Assembly: GCA_948794795.1 (NCBI GenBank)
Contig: CAQGLR010000043.1
Location: forward strand, 1 to 31,899
Direction: 5' to 3'
Length of the DNA: 31,899 nucleotides
Source of the DNA: an uncultured Lachnospiraceae bacterium
GTDB taxonomy: Bacteria; Bacillota; Clostridia; Lachnospirales; Lachnospiraceae
Part shown: in pieces, positions 8,858 to 15,792 of the stretch
Numbering within the stretch: the first letter of the stretch is position 1
Layout of the letters: each line of letters starts with the position of its first letter
Program-made: the position numbers and the translations under genes
The notes under the pieces: model-generated
The model's input: the letters and a program-made list of their open reading frames with translations, nothing else
Database searches by the model: none
Told to the model about the DNA's origin: nothing

Positions 8858-9289
8858 TCAACTTTTATTTCTGTTATTCTTAATCTTTTCTAATATTTGG
8901 TTTTGCTTACGGACTTCCAGCCTTAAACAAATATAATAAATAACTGCTCCTATAAAATATGGTATTGAAAATGATATTGTCATATCCCTGTATCCATCCG
9001 GATGAATATTTGTAAAATAAGATGCAATTTTTAAAGAAATTAAAATTATGGCAACAGCAACAAGATATTGAATAATAACCATAGTTAAAGGCGAAAATTT
9101 TTCTAACCTGTAATGCTGTGAAAGAACACCAACTCCTAAAATACTTAAAAACAGACATAAAAACATATTTAATTGTGAAGGATTTATTTCCCTTTTAACA
9201 ATAATTTCCAAAGTGCCCAATACTATAGAAACTACTGTATAAGTTATACAAATAATAGAAATAACATTTTTCTTATTTACCAGTTTCAT
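8858..9289 (-). CDS. DUF3021-type four-helix membrane protein
   Basis: A 143-residue protein with four predicted membrane segments (about 9-28, 38-57, 67-88, 102-122) and a charged C-terminal tail. Length, topology and position right after a LytTR regulator match DUF3021 proteins, which form two-gene LytTR/DUF3021 modules in Firmicutes and are thought to act as membrane partners of the regulator. Its start overlaps the LytTR gene by 17 bp, implying translational coupling, and has a good AGGAGG site. The biochemical role is unknown. Confidence 0.8.
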   Translation of the reverse strand: MKLVNKKNVISIICITYTVVSIVLGTLEIIVKREINPSQLNMFLCLFLSILGVGVLSQHYRLEKFSPLTMVIIQYLVAVAIILISLKIASYFTNIHPDGYRDMTISFSIPYFIGAVIYYICLRLEVRKQNQILEKIKNNRNKS

Positions 9290-9746
9290 TTTGAAATCCT
9301 CCTTTATTCATAGTATTAAGAAATAAATTAAATTTGGCTTTATAACTCCTGTTTATCTGTATTCTTTCGCCATTATCCAGCAATGCCATAACACGCATAT
9401 TAATTTCAGGTTTTAATGAGTTGATTTTATAAATATTCAATATTGTTGACTTACTTACCCGTATAAACCCTAATTCAAAATAAGCATTTTCCAAATCCTG
9501 CAGGCGTACATCTATCCTCACAACATCATTATCAAGATATGCAAATGTCTTTTTGTCAACAGACTCAAAATAATATACATCATTTAAAGAAAACATAATT
9601 TGCTTATCATTTATTTTTCCAACAAGTCTTTGGTTATTCTTTCTTAGAAAATCCAAAATTTCATTTACCTCTTTTGTTTTTATACGGTAATAAAAATCTA
9701 TTCTGTCTTCAAAAATATCTTTCTGCTGGTATTCATTAACTTTCAA
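9273..9746 (-). CDS. LytTR-domain DNA-binding regulator
   Basis: This 157-residue protein has no receiver domain. Residues about 45-150 form a LytTR domain, with DVYYFESVDKKTFAYL, RLQDLENAYFELGFIRVSKSTILN and LDNGERIQINRSY. The start is TTG, preceded by GGAGGG at 8 nt; no in-frame ATG has a comparable site. It is the middle gene of a leftward operon, 24 bp after the membrane protein gene and overlapping the DUF3021 gene. LytTR proteins bind two direct repeats about 21 bp apart; such a pair lies at 10491-10518 upstream of this operon, so autoregulation is likely. Confidence 0.9.
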   Translation of the reverse strand: MKVNEYQQKDIFEDRIDFYYRIKTKEVNEILDFLRKNNQRLVGKINDKQIMFSLNDVYYFESVDKKTFAYLDNDVVRIDVRLQDLENAYFELGFIRVSKSTILNIYKINSLKPEINMRVMALLDNGERIQINRSYKAKFNLFLNTMNKGGFQNETGK

Positions 9747-9770
9747 TTTCCATTCCCTCCTTGAATGGTA

Positions 9771-10418
9771 TTATAACATGAACATTATAACAATAGCTAT
9801 ATAAGAAATTTTATAATTTTTATTAAGAAGCATATAAACACTTCCATATAGCAGAGCCTGTATAAATGAAAAAATACCTGTTGCCACACCCTGTGTTAAA
9901 ATATGTACAAGCCCCCATGTAAATGCAAGAAAAATACCACCAAATGGAATAAGTTTAATATTGCCAAACCAGCTTTCAAAGGCTTTTTGTCCATGTGCTA
10001 TAATTAACATCACCAATAAAGTTTCAAAAGCATAATAAATATATTGTGCTAAAAATTTAATTGCACCCAGGTTAGATAATTCTACTGCTGGTTTAAATCC
10101 TTTCCATGCCAATGAAGTATAAATAACAGATATAACAGCAATGATAAATACCAATATTAGATTTTTCTTTCTAATATTATTTTCAGAAATAACAGGTAAT
10201 TTTTTTACTAATGGTATTCCAATATATCCCCATATTAAACATGTCAGCATCCAATGAATAATACACCTTATATCAGACCATAATCCAAAAGACTGGCCAT
10301 ACAAATTTGTTTCAGCCATCATAACCAATACTTCGGTACCCAGTCCACCAAAAGCACATAAAGCAGATCCAATATAACCGGTTGCAGAATTTGTTTTTAA
10401 AATTGTATTTTCCTTCAT
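9771..10418 (-). CDS. Polytopic membrane protein, distantly CPBP-like
   Basis: The 215-residue protein has six or seven membrane segments. The C-terminal part (GGIFLAFTWGLVHILTQG then an aromatic glycine-rich helix) resembles the histidine-containing helices of CPBP intramembrane proteases, but the EExxR motif that carries the catalytic glutamates is not present. It may be a degenerate relative or an unrelated membrane protein; I do not recognise it with certainty. It is first in the LytTR operon, has an AGAGGAG site, and its promoter and probable operator lie upstream. Confidence 0.7.
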   Translation of the reverse strand: MKENTILKTNSATGYIGSALCAFGGLGTEVLVMMAETNLYGQSFGLWSDIRCIIHWMLTCLIWGYIGIPLVKKLPVISENNIRKKNLILVFIIAVISVIYTSLAWKGFKPAVELSNLGAIKFLAQYIYYAFETLLVMLIIAHGQKAFESWFGNIKLIPFGGIFLAFTWGLVHILTQGVATGIFSFIQALLYGSVYMLLNKNYKISYIAIVIMFML

Positions 10419-10445
10419 AAATACATCTCCTCTCTTTCTGCCTGT

Positions 10446-10474
10446 ATTATATAATGATTACTTTACACACACAA
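10446..10474 (-). promoter_or_regulatory. Promoter of the LytTR operon
   Basis: On the minus strand TTGTGT, 17 nt, TATAAT lies 27 nt before the start of the membrane protein gene. The -10 box is perfect and the -35 is partial, as expected for an activated promoter. Confidence 0.65.
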
Positions 10475-10490
10475 TACAACATCTTCCATC

Positions 10491-10518
10491 TTACACTTAT
10501 CCTTAACTAAGTTACACT
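10491..10518 (-). promoter_or_regulatory. Probable LytTR operator (two direct repeats)
   Basis: AGTGTAA occurs twice on the minus strand (10512-10518 and 10491-10497), 21 bp apart start to start, ending 17 bp before the -35 box. Two same-face direct repeats about two helical turns apart are the known LytTR binding arrangement. A nearby inverted repeat (ATAGCGTG at 10522-10529, CACGCTAT at 10549-10556) may also matter. Confidence 0.5.
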
Positions 10519-10689
10519 AAAATAGCGTGCAAATCCAATACAGGAATACACGCTATAATCATTACCATATATATAACCATAATTCTCCTAAAAACAATAC
10601 AGTTAAAACTATTGTTCTATAAATACAGAAACCAGGCTTTTATATTTAACATTCAGATAATAAATATTATTAGACATACAAAAACCAGT

Positions 10690-10928
10690 TTGATGTTTTA
10701 TGCACCACCTGTTATCATGCCAGCCCCAATTACAAAATATTTCTGTAATATCAGAGTTGTATTTTATGCCCTACCCGCTATCACACCAGCCCCAATTACA
10801 AAATATTTCTGTAATATCAGAGTTGTATTTTATGCCCTACCCGCTATCACACCAGCCCCAATTACAAAATATTTCTGTAATATCAGAGTTGTGTTTTATG
10901 CACCACCTGTTATCACACCAACTCCAAT
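10690..10928. repeat. 66-bp tandem repeat, about 3.5 copies
   Basis: The segment CCAATTACAAAATATT starts at 10726, 10792 and 10858, and a diverged CCAATGTCATTT at 10924, an exact 66-bp period. Each unit contains the near-palindrome ATTACAAAATATTTCTGTAAT. Outer units carry CACCACCTGTTATCA and middle units CCCTACCCGCTATCA. The last unit breaks off where repeat A3 begins. The period is a multiple of three so frames stay open, but there is no convincing gene. The minus strand reads short IGAGVIAG-like peptides between stops, possibly the remnant of a hexapeptide acyltransferase. Confidence 0.85.
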
Positions 10929-11265
10929 GTCATTTAATTAATCAAACCTAGACAAATAAAGGATTTATTATGTTTGAAAATTAAAATTCCACAAAGATTA
11001 TATTACTCTGGCAAGTTCCAAATGTTTTACCAAAAGGCAGCTGTTTGGGGGCGCTGGTGCTTAAGCCACGTCTTCAATGCTTAATAGAAACAGTTGTTTC
11101 TATTAAGCATTTGGGGCTTTATGCACCACTGCGCATCCCATCCAAGCGGGAGCGGCTGCCGGTGGTAAAATTTTGGAATTGCCAGAGCCACATAACTTGT
11201 GAAATATTTAATTTTCAAACACCTATAAATCCGCCATTTACAGGAAGTTCTTAATTACATGACAT
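10927..11265. repeat. Repeat family A, copy A3 (complete)
   Basis: Terminal inverted repeats ATGTCATTTAATTAA (left) and TTAATTACATGACAT (right) enclose about 339 bp. The inner arms TTACTCTGGCAAGTTCC and GGAATTGCCAGAG pair, and the tip is a strong hairpin (AATGCTTAATAGAAAC / GTTTCTATTAAGCATT). Orientation is opposite to A2 and A4. Together with the tandem repeat this accounts for most of the 900-bp gap before folT; no gene is supported there. Confidence 0.85.
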
Positions 11266-11269
11266 ACAC

Positions 11270-11310
11270 AAAATAAAAAAACACTGGTGCCCGGGATTGT
11301 ACACCAGTGT
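11270..11310 (-). terminator. Rho-independent terminator of folT
   Basis: On the minus strand the perfect stem ACACTGGTG / CACCAGTGT is followed by TTTTTTTATTTT, 10 bp after the folT stop. Confidence 0.92.
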
Positions 11311-11320
11311 CCCCGTTATA

Positions 11321-11860
11321 TCAGCCTGCTACAGGATTATCAAATATAACCTTAATCCTTTTAAATAAAACTTCCTGAAGCACTGATATCACTACTATCT
11401 CAACCATAAACATCAGACATGCCTGTGGCACTCTGGCCTGAAGTATTCCTGCAAACGGGCTTCCATACAACATTGATATCCAGAATGAATTAAGTACCAT
11501 ACTGAATATAAAATTATTAACAGCTGTTGCAAGTATTGTCCTTGGAAGTGTAACTTTTTTATGTAAAAATACACCCCATACTATACCCGTAAGAAATGCA
11601 GTAAGTGTCATCCCTGGAAAATAAGGTCCCGTAGGAAATATTACTGCACCAAGGAAATCTGCTGCCGCACCAACTACAGCTGACTCCACAGGTCCAAGTA
11701 TAATTGCCGCCATAACAAGTGGCAAAAAACCAAAACTGATTTTCAAATTCCATGTCTGGATTGACAGAAATCTTACAAACACTATCTGGAGTGCTATAAG
11801 CATCCCCATAAGTGCAATATTTTTTACTGGAATTTTCCTTTTGTTTAATAACTCTAACAT
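11321..11860 (-). CDS. folT: Folate-specific ECF transporter substrate-binding (S) subunit
   Basis: A 179-residue integral membrane protein with about six membrane segments. The pattern FLSIQTWNLKISFGFLPLVMAAIILGP, then DFLGAVIFPTGPYFPGMTLTAFLTG, is typical of folate-type ECF S components, which bind the vitamin and pair with the shared EcfT/EcfA energy module encoded elsewhere. The call is strengthened by a tetrahydrofolate riboswitch in its leader. The start follows AAAGGA at 11 nt. A strong terminator stands right after the gene, so it is the end of a unit that may also include read-through from pfkA, whose stop is 37 bp before the riboswitch. Confidence 0.93.
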   Translation of the reverse strand: MLELLNKRKIPVKNIALMGMLIALQIVFVRFLSIQTWNLKISFGFLPLVMAAIILGPVESAVVGAAADFLGAVIFPTGPYFPGMTLTAFLTGIVWGVFLHKKVTLPRTILATAVNNFIFSMVLNSFWISMLYGSPFAGILQARVPQACLMFMVEIVVISVLQEVLFKRIKVIFDNPVAG

Positions 11861-11963
11861 AAAGCTTCATGTCCTTTCTTAATGAATGGAACAGATAGCA
11901 GAAAATGAAAAAACACCAAAAGAAACAATCCCGGTAATAAAAGTGTTTATTCCATTTATTTCT

Positions 11964-12060
11964 GACAGCGGATGCGGTTGCCACACCGCAAGACTAAGCT
12001 TTTCGTCCAAAGGCAACTTCCCATCCTTTGGCACTTAACGCATGGCATCCTACTCTGTTC
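11964..12060 (-). ncRNA. Tetrahydrofolate (THF) riboswitch
   Basis: The minus strand carries the hallmarks of the THF (folT) riboswitch in order: ACAGAGTAGGATGC, GCGTTAAGTG, GGATGGGAAGTTGCC, GACGAAAAGC, GCGGTG and GCATCCGCTGT. The first and last blocks pair to close the P1/P2 stem (GGATGC with GCATCC, ACAG with CTGT), and the CAAAGG/CCTTTG stem and pseudoknot-forming loops are present. It lies 104 nt before folT. Whether it acts on termination or translation is not clear; a weak AAACAC/GTGTTTTTT hairpin follows it. Confidence 0.95.
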
Positions 12061-12096
12061 ATCTATATATTAAATTTTGCGATGTCTGGATTAGTA

Positions 12097-13089
12097 CTAT
12101 TTACTGTAATCACATCTTGCATCAAGTATCTGGGCAACTTCGTATTCATAATCATCAATACTCTTCTGTATACTAAATGCCTCTTCTATATCTATATCAT
12201 AAACATGGCCGTTCTTATAACCTATAAGACGGTTACGTCCACCCTTTACAATAATGTCAACAGCATATGCACCCATAACAGAAGCACATACCCTGTCACG
12301 TGCTGTAGGGCTTCCGCCACGCTGGAGATGTCCAAGTATTGTAGCACGTGTCTCAATGCCTGTAGCTTCCTCTATACGCTTTGCCAGGCCATAAGAATGT
12401 CCAATTCCTTCAGCATTTATAATTATCTGGTGTGTCATTCCTGACTTGCGGTTACTCCTTATCTGTTCAATAAGCTTGTCATAATTATTATCAAACTTTT
12501 CAGGAAGAAGAATCTGTTCTGCACCATTAGCAATACCACACCACAGTGCAATATATCCTGCTGAACGTCCCATAACCTCAACAACACTGCATCTCTCATG
12601 GGAATTAGAAGTTTCACGCAGACGGTCAATAGCCTCCATAGCTGTATTTACAGCTGTATCAAAACCAATAGTATACTCAGTATAAGCTATATCAAGGTCA
12701 ATAGTACCTGGAATACCAATAACGTTTACACCATATTTTGAAAGATTCTTTGCGCCTGTAAATGAACCATCACCGCCAATAACAATAAGAGCCTCTATAC
12801 CAAGCTCTTTACATATTCCAGCAGCCTTCTGCTTTCCTGCTTCTTCACCAAACTCTGCACTCCTTGCAGTAAAAAGGAATGTACCACCATGCTGGAGTTT
12901 CTCAGAAACATCATGGAATGTCATTAAAGACAGTTCTTTATTAAGAATACCATTATAACCTCTTCTTACACCATAGACTTCATAGCCTCTTGCTATTCCT
13001 GTACGGACAACAGCCCGGATAGCTGCATTCATTCCTGGTGCATCTCCTCCGCTAGTTAAAACTGCAATCTTACCCTTTGATTCACTCAT
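12097..13089 (-). CDS. pfkA: ATP-dependent 6-phosphofructokinase
   Basis: The 330-residue enzyme phosphorylates fructose 6-phosphate in glycolysis. It has the ATP-binding LTSGGDAPGMNAAIR (11-25), GGDGSFTGA (about 104-112; GGDGS rather than GGDD points to ATP, not pyrophosphate), the catalytic GIPGTIDLDI, the substrate loop YTIGFDTAVNTA, SSHER-like SHERCSVVEVMGR, and HLQRGGSPTARDR. Length matches bacterial tetrameric PfkA with a slightly long C-terminus. The start has GGAGGA at 7 nt. It is expressed from a promoter 267 nt upstream through a long structured leader. Confidence 0.97.
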   Translation of the reverse strand: MSESKGKIAVLTSGGDAPGMNAAIRAVVRTGIARGYEVYGVRRGYNGILNKELSLMTFHDVSEKLQHGGTFLFTARSAEFGEEAGKQKAAGICKELGIEALIVIGGDGSFTGAKNLSKYGVNVIGIPGTIDLDIAYTEYTIGFDTAVNTAMEAIDRLRETSNSHERCSVVEVMGRSAGYIALWCGIANGAEQILLPEKFDNNYDKLIEQIRSNRKSGMTHQIIINAEGIGHSYGLAKRIEEATGIETRATILGHLQRGGSPTARDRVCASVMGAYAVDIIVKGGRNRLIGYKNGHVYDIDIEEAFSIQKSIDDYEYEVAQILDARCDYSK

Positions 13090-13249
13090 TGTCTTCCTCC
13101 ATTTCTTCCGTCTATAACGGGAACTAAATATGTACGTTATACTTCCAACGTCTATATAGCAATTTCCAATATATGTATCCCCCAGCCCTTTTATCTGGTA
13201 ATATCCCCAGAAGGGAGGATTAAATATTATTCAGCCGGATATCCATAAT

Positions 13250-13308
13250 CCTGATTGCCTGCAGGCATGCATCTGCTGCCTGTTTGTAAACCAGCCCTGC
13301 CAGGCAGC
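13250..13308 (-). promoter_or_regulatory. Structured segment of the pfkA leader
   Basis: On the minus strand GCTGCCTG (13301-13308) pairs with CAGGCAGC (13275-13282). The latter can also pair with GCCTG of the palindrome GCCTGCAGGC just downstream, so two folds compete. There is no run of T after either, so it is not a simple terminator. No known riboswitch was recognised. The rest of 13090-13497 shows no gene. Confidence 0.4.
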
Positions 13309-13355
13309 CCTTTAAAAAATTTATTTGATAAGGCCAGATATTTACAACTCAACCT

Positions 13356-13384
13356 ATTCTAGCGTTATTTTACAAGTTTTTCAA
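13356..13384 (-). promoter_or_regulatory. Promoter of pfkA
   Basis: TTGAAA, 17 nt, TAGAAT on the minus strand, about 267 nt before the pfkA start. It leaves a leader of roughly 260 nt. Confidence 0.6.
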
Positions 13385-13497
13385 CATATTTTTCTAATTT
13401 AGCTTTTTTTTATTGATAATCACCAAAAATATAAAAGTAATTATGTCTATATTTCACTATCAGACCCCTGTTTTATTATATTTTTTTCTAAACTATT

Positions 13498-14001
13498 TTA
13501 CATTTTCCAATTTAAATAATGAAGCTGCCCCTCTGTTTCCATTCCAGGAAAATTATTCTGGCGGAGTGCCTCATACAAAACAACAGCAACTGCATTTGAC
13601 AGATTCAAAGAACGTATATCACCACACATAGGTATCCTTATTGCAGTTTCCTGTGATTCCACAAGTATCTCTTCTGGTATGCCTGCACTTTCTTTGCCAA
13701 ACATTATATAAGAATCTGGTCCATATACTACATCTGTATAATTCTTTTTTGCCTTAGTAGTTGCCATATACATTCCTGATGCCGCCAAAGGGTTTTTATA
13801 AAGAAAATCTTTATAACAGTCATATACCTGTACATCCAGGCTGTCCCAGTAATCAAGTCCTGCCCTTTTCAATGTCTTGTCATTTATCCGGAAACCCATT
13901 GGCTCAATAAGATGGAGCTTTGTACCTGTTGCACAGCATGTACGCCCGATATTACCAGTATTGGCAGGCATTTCAGGTTCAAGAAGCACAATATTCAACA
14001 T
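13498..14001 (-). CDS. trmL: tRNA (cytidine/uridine-34 2'-O)-methyltransferase
   Basis: The 167-residue SPOUT-family protein has the N-terminal MLNIVLLEPEMPANTGNIGRTC, the FGKESAGIP loop and the knot-forming IRIPMCGDIRSLNLSNAVAVVLYEA that binds S-adenosylmethionine. It methylates the wobble ribose of tRNA-Leu in known cases. The ATG at 14001 has a strong AGGAGGG site at 6 nt; an upstream in-frame ATG (14040) has none. It follows the aminotransferase by 59 bp on the same strand and may be the last gene of that unit. Confidence 0.93.
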   Translation of the reverse strand: MLNIVLLEPEMPANTGNIGRTCCATGTKLHLIEPMGFRINDKTLKRAGLDYWDSLDVQVYDCYKDFLYKNPLAASGMYMATTKAKKNYTDVVYGPDSYIMFGKESAGIPEEILVESQETAIRIPMCGDIRSLNLSNAVAVVLYEALRQNNFPGMETEGQLHYLNWKM

Positions 14002-14060
14002 TTCATCCCTCCTGGATGTATAATGGCATAATGGTAACATTATGCCACTTATTATATTTT

Positions 14061-15224
14061 TTATACTTTATGATGGTTAATAAAATGCTCTATACGTTCA
14101 AGTGCACCTTTTAAATCTTCTATTGAATATGCATAAGAAATCCTTAAAAAACCTTCCCCGCAGTTTCCAAACGCTGTCCCTGGCACAACAGCAAGTTTCT
14201 CTTCTCTCAGAAGTGTTTCTGCAAATTCATCAGAAGACATGCCAAACTGCCTTATGCAAGGAAATACATAAAATGCACCAAATGGTTCAAAACAGCTAAA
14301 TCCCATATCCCTTATTGCCTTTATAAGGAATCTTCTGCGCTGGTCATATGCATTCCTCATATTTTCCACATCTTCATCACCATTGCGCAGCGCTTCCACA
14401 GCAGCATACTGGCTTGTAGTTGGTGCACACATTATTGCAAACTGGTGTATTTTAAGCATCTGGCCTATTATAAGTCCTGGTCCGCAGGCATAGCCAAGAC
14501 GCCATCCTGTCATTGCATATGATTTTGAAAAACCATTTATAACAATAGTCCTCTCCTTCATTCCTGGAAATGATGCTATTGATACATGCCGGCTTCCATA
14601 TGTAAGCTCTGAATATATTTCATCCGAAATAACAAATAAGTCATGCTTAAGCACAACTTCTGCAATTCCCTTTAAATCCTCTTCTGTCATAATTGCACCT
14701 GTAGGGTTATTGGGAAAAGGCAGTATAAGTATCTTAGTCTTATCTGTTACTGCTGCTTCAAGCTGCTCTTTTGTAAGCTTAAACTCATCTTCTTCCTTAA
14801 GTTCAATAATTACAGGCACACCATCCGCAAGCACTATACATGGCTCATAAGAAACATAGCTTGGCTGTGGAAGTATTACTTCATCACCCTCATCAAGCAT
14901 TGCACGCAGTGCCCCGTCAATAGCTTCACTTCCTCCAACTGTCACATATATTTCACCACAAGGGTTATAATTAAGCCCAAAACGCCTTTGCTGGTAATTT
15001 GATATTTCTTCTTTCAGTTCTTTAAGCCCGGCATTTGAAGTATAAAATGTTCTTCCCCTTTCAAGTGAATATATGCCTTCTTCCCTTATATGCCATGGAG
15101 TGTCAAAATCAGGTTCACCAACACCAAGGGATATTGCATCTTTCATTTCGCTTACTATATCAAAAAATTTCCTTATGCCAGATGGCTGTATTCCTTTTAC
15201 CTTTTCTGATAACGGGTTTCTCAT
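14061..15224 (-). CDS. PLP-dependent class I/II aminotransferase
   Basis: The 387-residue fold-type I enzyme has the substrate arm GVGEPDFDTP, the PLP contacts FPNNPTG (about 170-176) and SDEIYSEL with D201, and the Schiff-base lysine K234 in NGFSKSYAMTGWRLGYACG. The C-terminal arginine that binds the substrate carboxylate is in EGFLRISYAYS. It probably acts on aromatic or branched amino acids with 2-oxoglutarate, like PatA; the exact substrate cannot be read. It overlaps the Lrp-type regulator gene by 4 bp, so the two are translated together and the regulator may sense the enzyme's amino acid. Confidence 0.93.
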   Translation of the reverse strand: MRNPLSEKVKGIQPSGIRKFFDIVSEMKDAISLGVGEPDFDTPWHIREEGIYSLERGRTFYTSNAGLKELKEEISNYQQRRFGLNYNPCGEIYVTVGGSEAIDGALRAMLDEGDEVILPQPSYVSYEPCIVLADGVPVIIELKEEDEFKLTKEQLEAAVTDKTKILILPFPNNPTGAIMTEEDLKGIAEVVLKHDLFVISDEIYSELTYGSRHVSIASFPGMKERTIVINGFSKSYAMTGWRLGYACGPGLIIGQMLKIHQFAIMCAPTTSQYAAVEALRNGDEDVENMRNAYDQRRRFLIKAIRDMGFSCFEPFGAFYVFPCIRQFGMSSDEFAETLLREEKLAVVPGTAFGNCGEGFLRISYAYSIEDLKGALERIEHFINHHKV

Positions 15225-15706
15225 GGTGTAACCAACATCCTTTCTTTGCCATCATGCTCTTCTTCCATTGTTATCCCATGTTCTTTATACTTCTTTAATA
15301 CAAAATATGTTGCTGTACTGTTTACATATTCAAGAGTAGAAAGTTTCTCTGAAACAAACCTTGCAACTTCTTTCATACTTTTTCCTTGTATTATTACAGT
15401 AAGGTCAAAACCACCAGACATAAGGTAAACACTCTCTACTTCTTCAAACTTGTATATACGTTCCGCAACCTTATTAAAGCCCATATCGCGTTGTGGGGTT
15501 ACATTTACTTCTATAAGTGCTGTAACCTTTTCGTGGCTTGTATTATCCCAGTTGATAAGTGCAGGATACCCACATATAATTTTATCCTCTTCCATTTCTT
15601 TTATTTCCCTGGCAACAGTTTCTTTATCTGTACCAGTCATAGCCGCAAGGTCCTCTAACGAATAACGGCTGTTTTTACTTATTATATCTAAAATTTCTTT
15701 CTTCAT
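15221..15706 (-). CDS. Lrp/AsnC-family transcriptional regulator
   Basis: The 161-residue protein has an N-terminal winged helix (MKKEILDIISKNSRYSLEDLAAMTG, REIKEMEEDKIICGY) and a C-terminal RAM ligand-binding domain (about 65-145; VTALIEVNV, VESVYLMSGGFDLTVIIQGKSMKEVARFV). The 15-residue acidic/basic tail is extra. The start has GGAGGG at 5 nt. It shares a 4-bp overlap with the aminotransferase gene. A perfect 8-bp inverted repeat at 15731-15749, 25 nt before its start, is a candidate autoregulatory site. Confidence 0.93.
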   Translation of the reverse strand: MKKEILDIISKNSRYSLEDLAAMTGTDKETVAREIKEMEEDKIICGYPALINWDNTSHEKVTALIEVNVTPQRDMGFNKVAERIYKFEEVESVYLMSGGFDLTVIIQGKSMKEVARFVSEKLSTLEYVNSTATYFVLKKYKEHGITMEEEHDGKERMLVTP

Positions 15707-15730
15707 AAAATCCCTCCGTTCTGTGTTATC

Positions 15731-15749
15731 CTGGATAAGCTTTATCCAG
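15731..15749. promoter_or_regulatory. Palindrome before the Lrp-type regulator gene
   Basis: CTGGATAA, GCT, TTATCCAG: perfect 8-bp arms around 3 bp. It has no T-run on either strand, so an operator is more likely than a terminator. Confidence 0.45.
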
Positions 15750-15792
15750 CAGAATACATTTTAACCCTGCCAGGCAATACAGATATGCCTGT

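Noticed and set aside
10690..10928. CRISPR array
   Set aside because: The repeat has no spacers: units are contiguous, 66 bp long and nearly identical throughout, and no cas genes are present.
10612..10941. Plus-strand 109-codon frame with repeated YAPPVITPAPIT-like units
   Set aside because: It is a consequence of the 66-bp period being a multiple of three. There is no convincing binding site, and its end falls in repeat A3.
11045..11254. Plus-strand open frame of 69 codons
   Set aside because: It lies wholly within repeat A3.
11559..11984. Minus-strand 141-codon frame overlapping folT
   Set aside because: It runs out of frame through folT and through the THF riboswitch region; cysteine- and tyrosine-rich shadow sequence.
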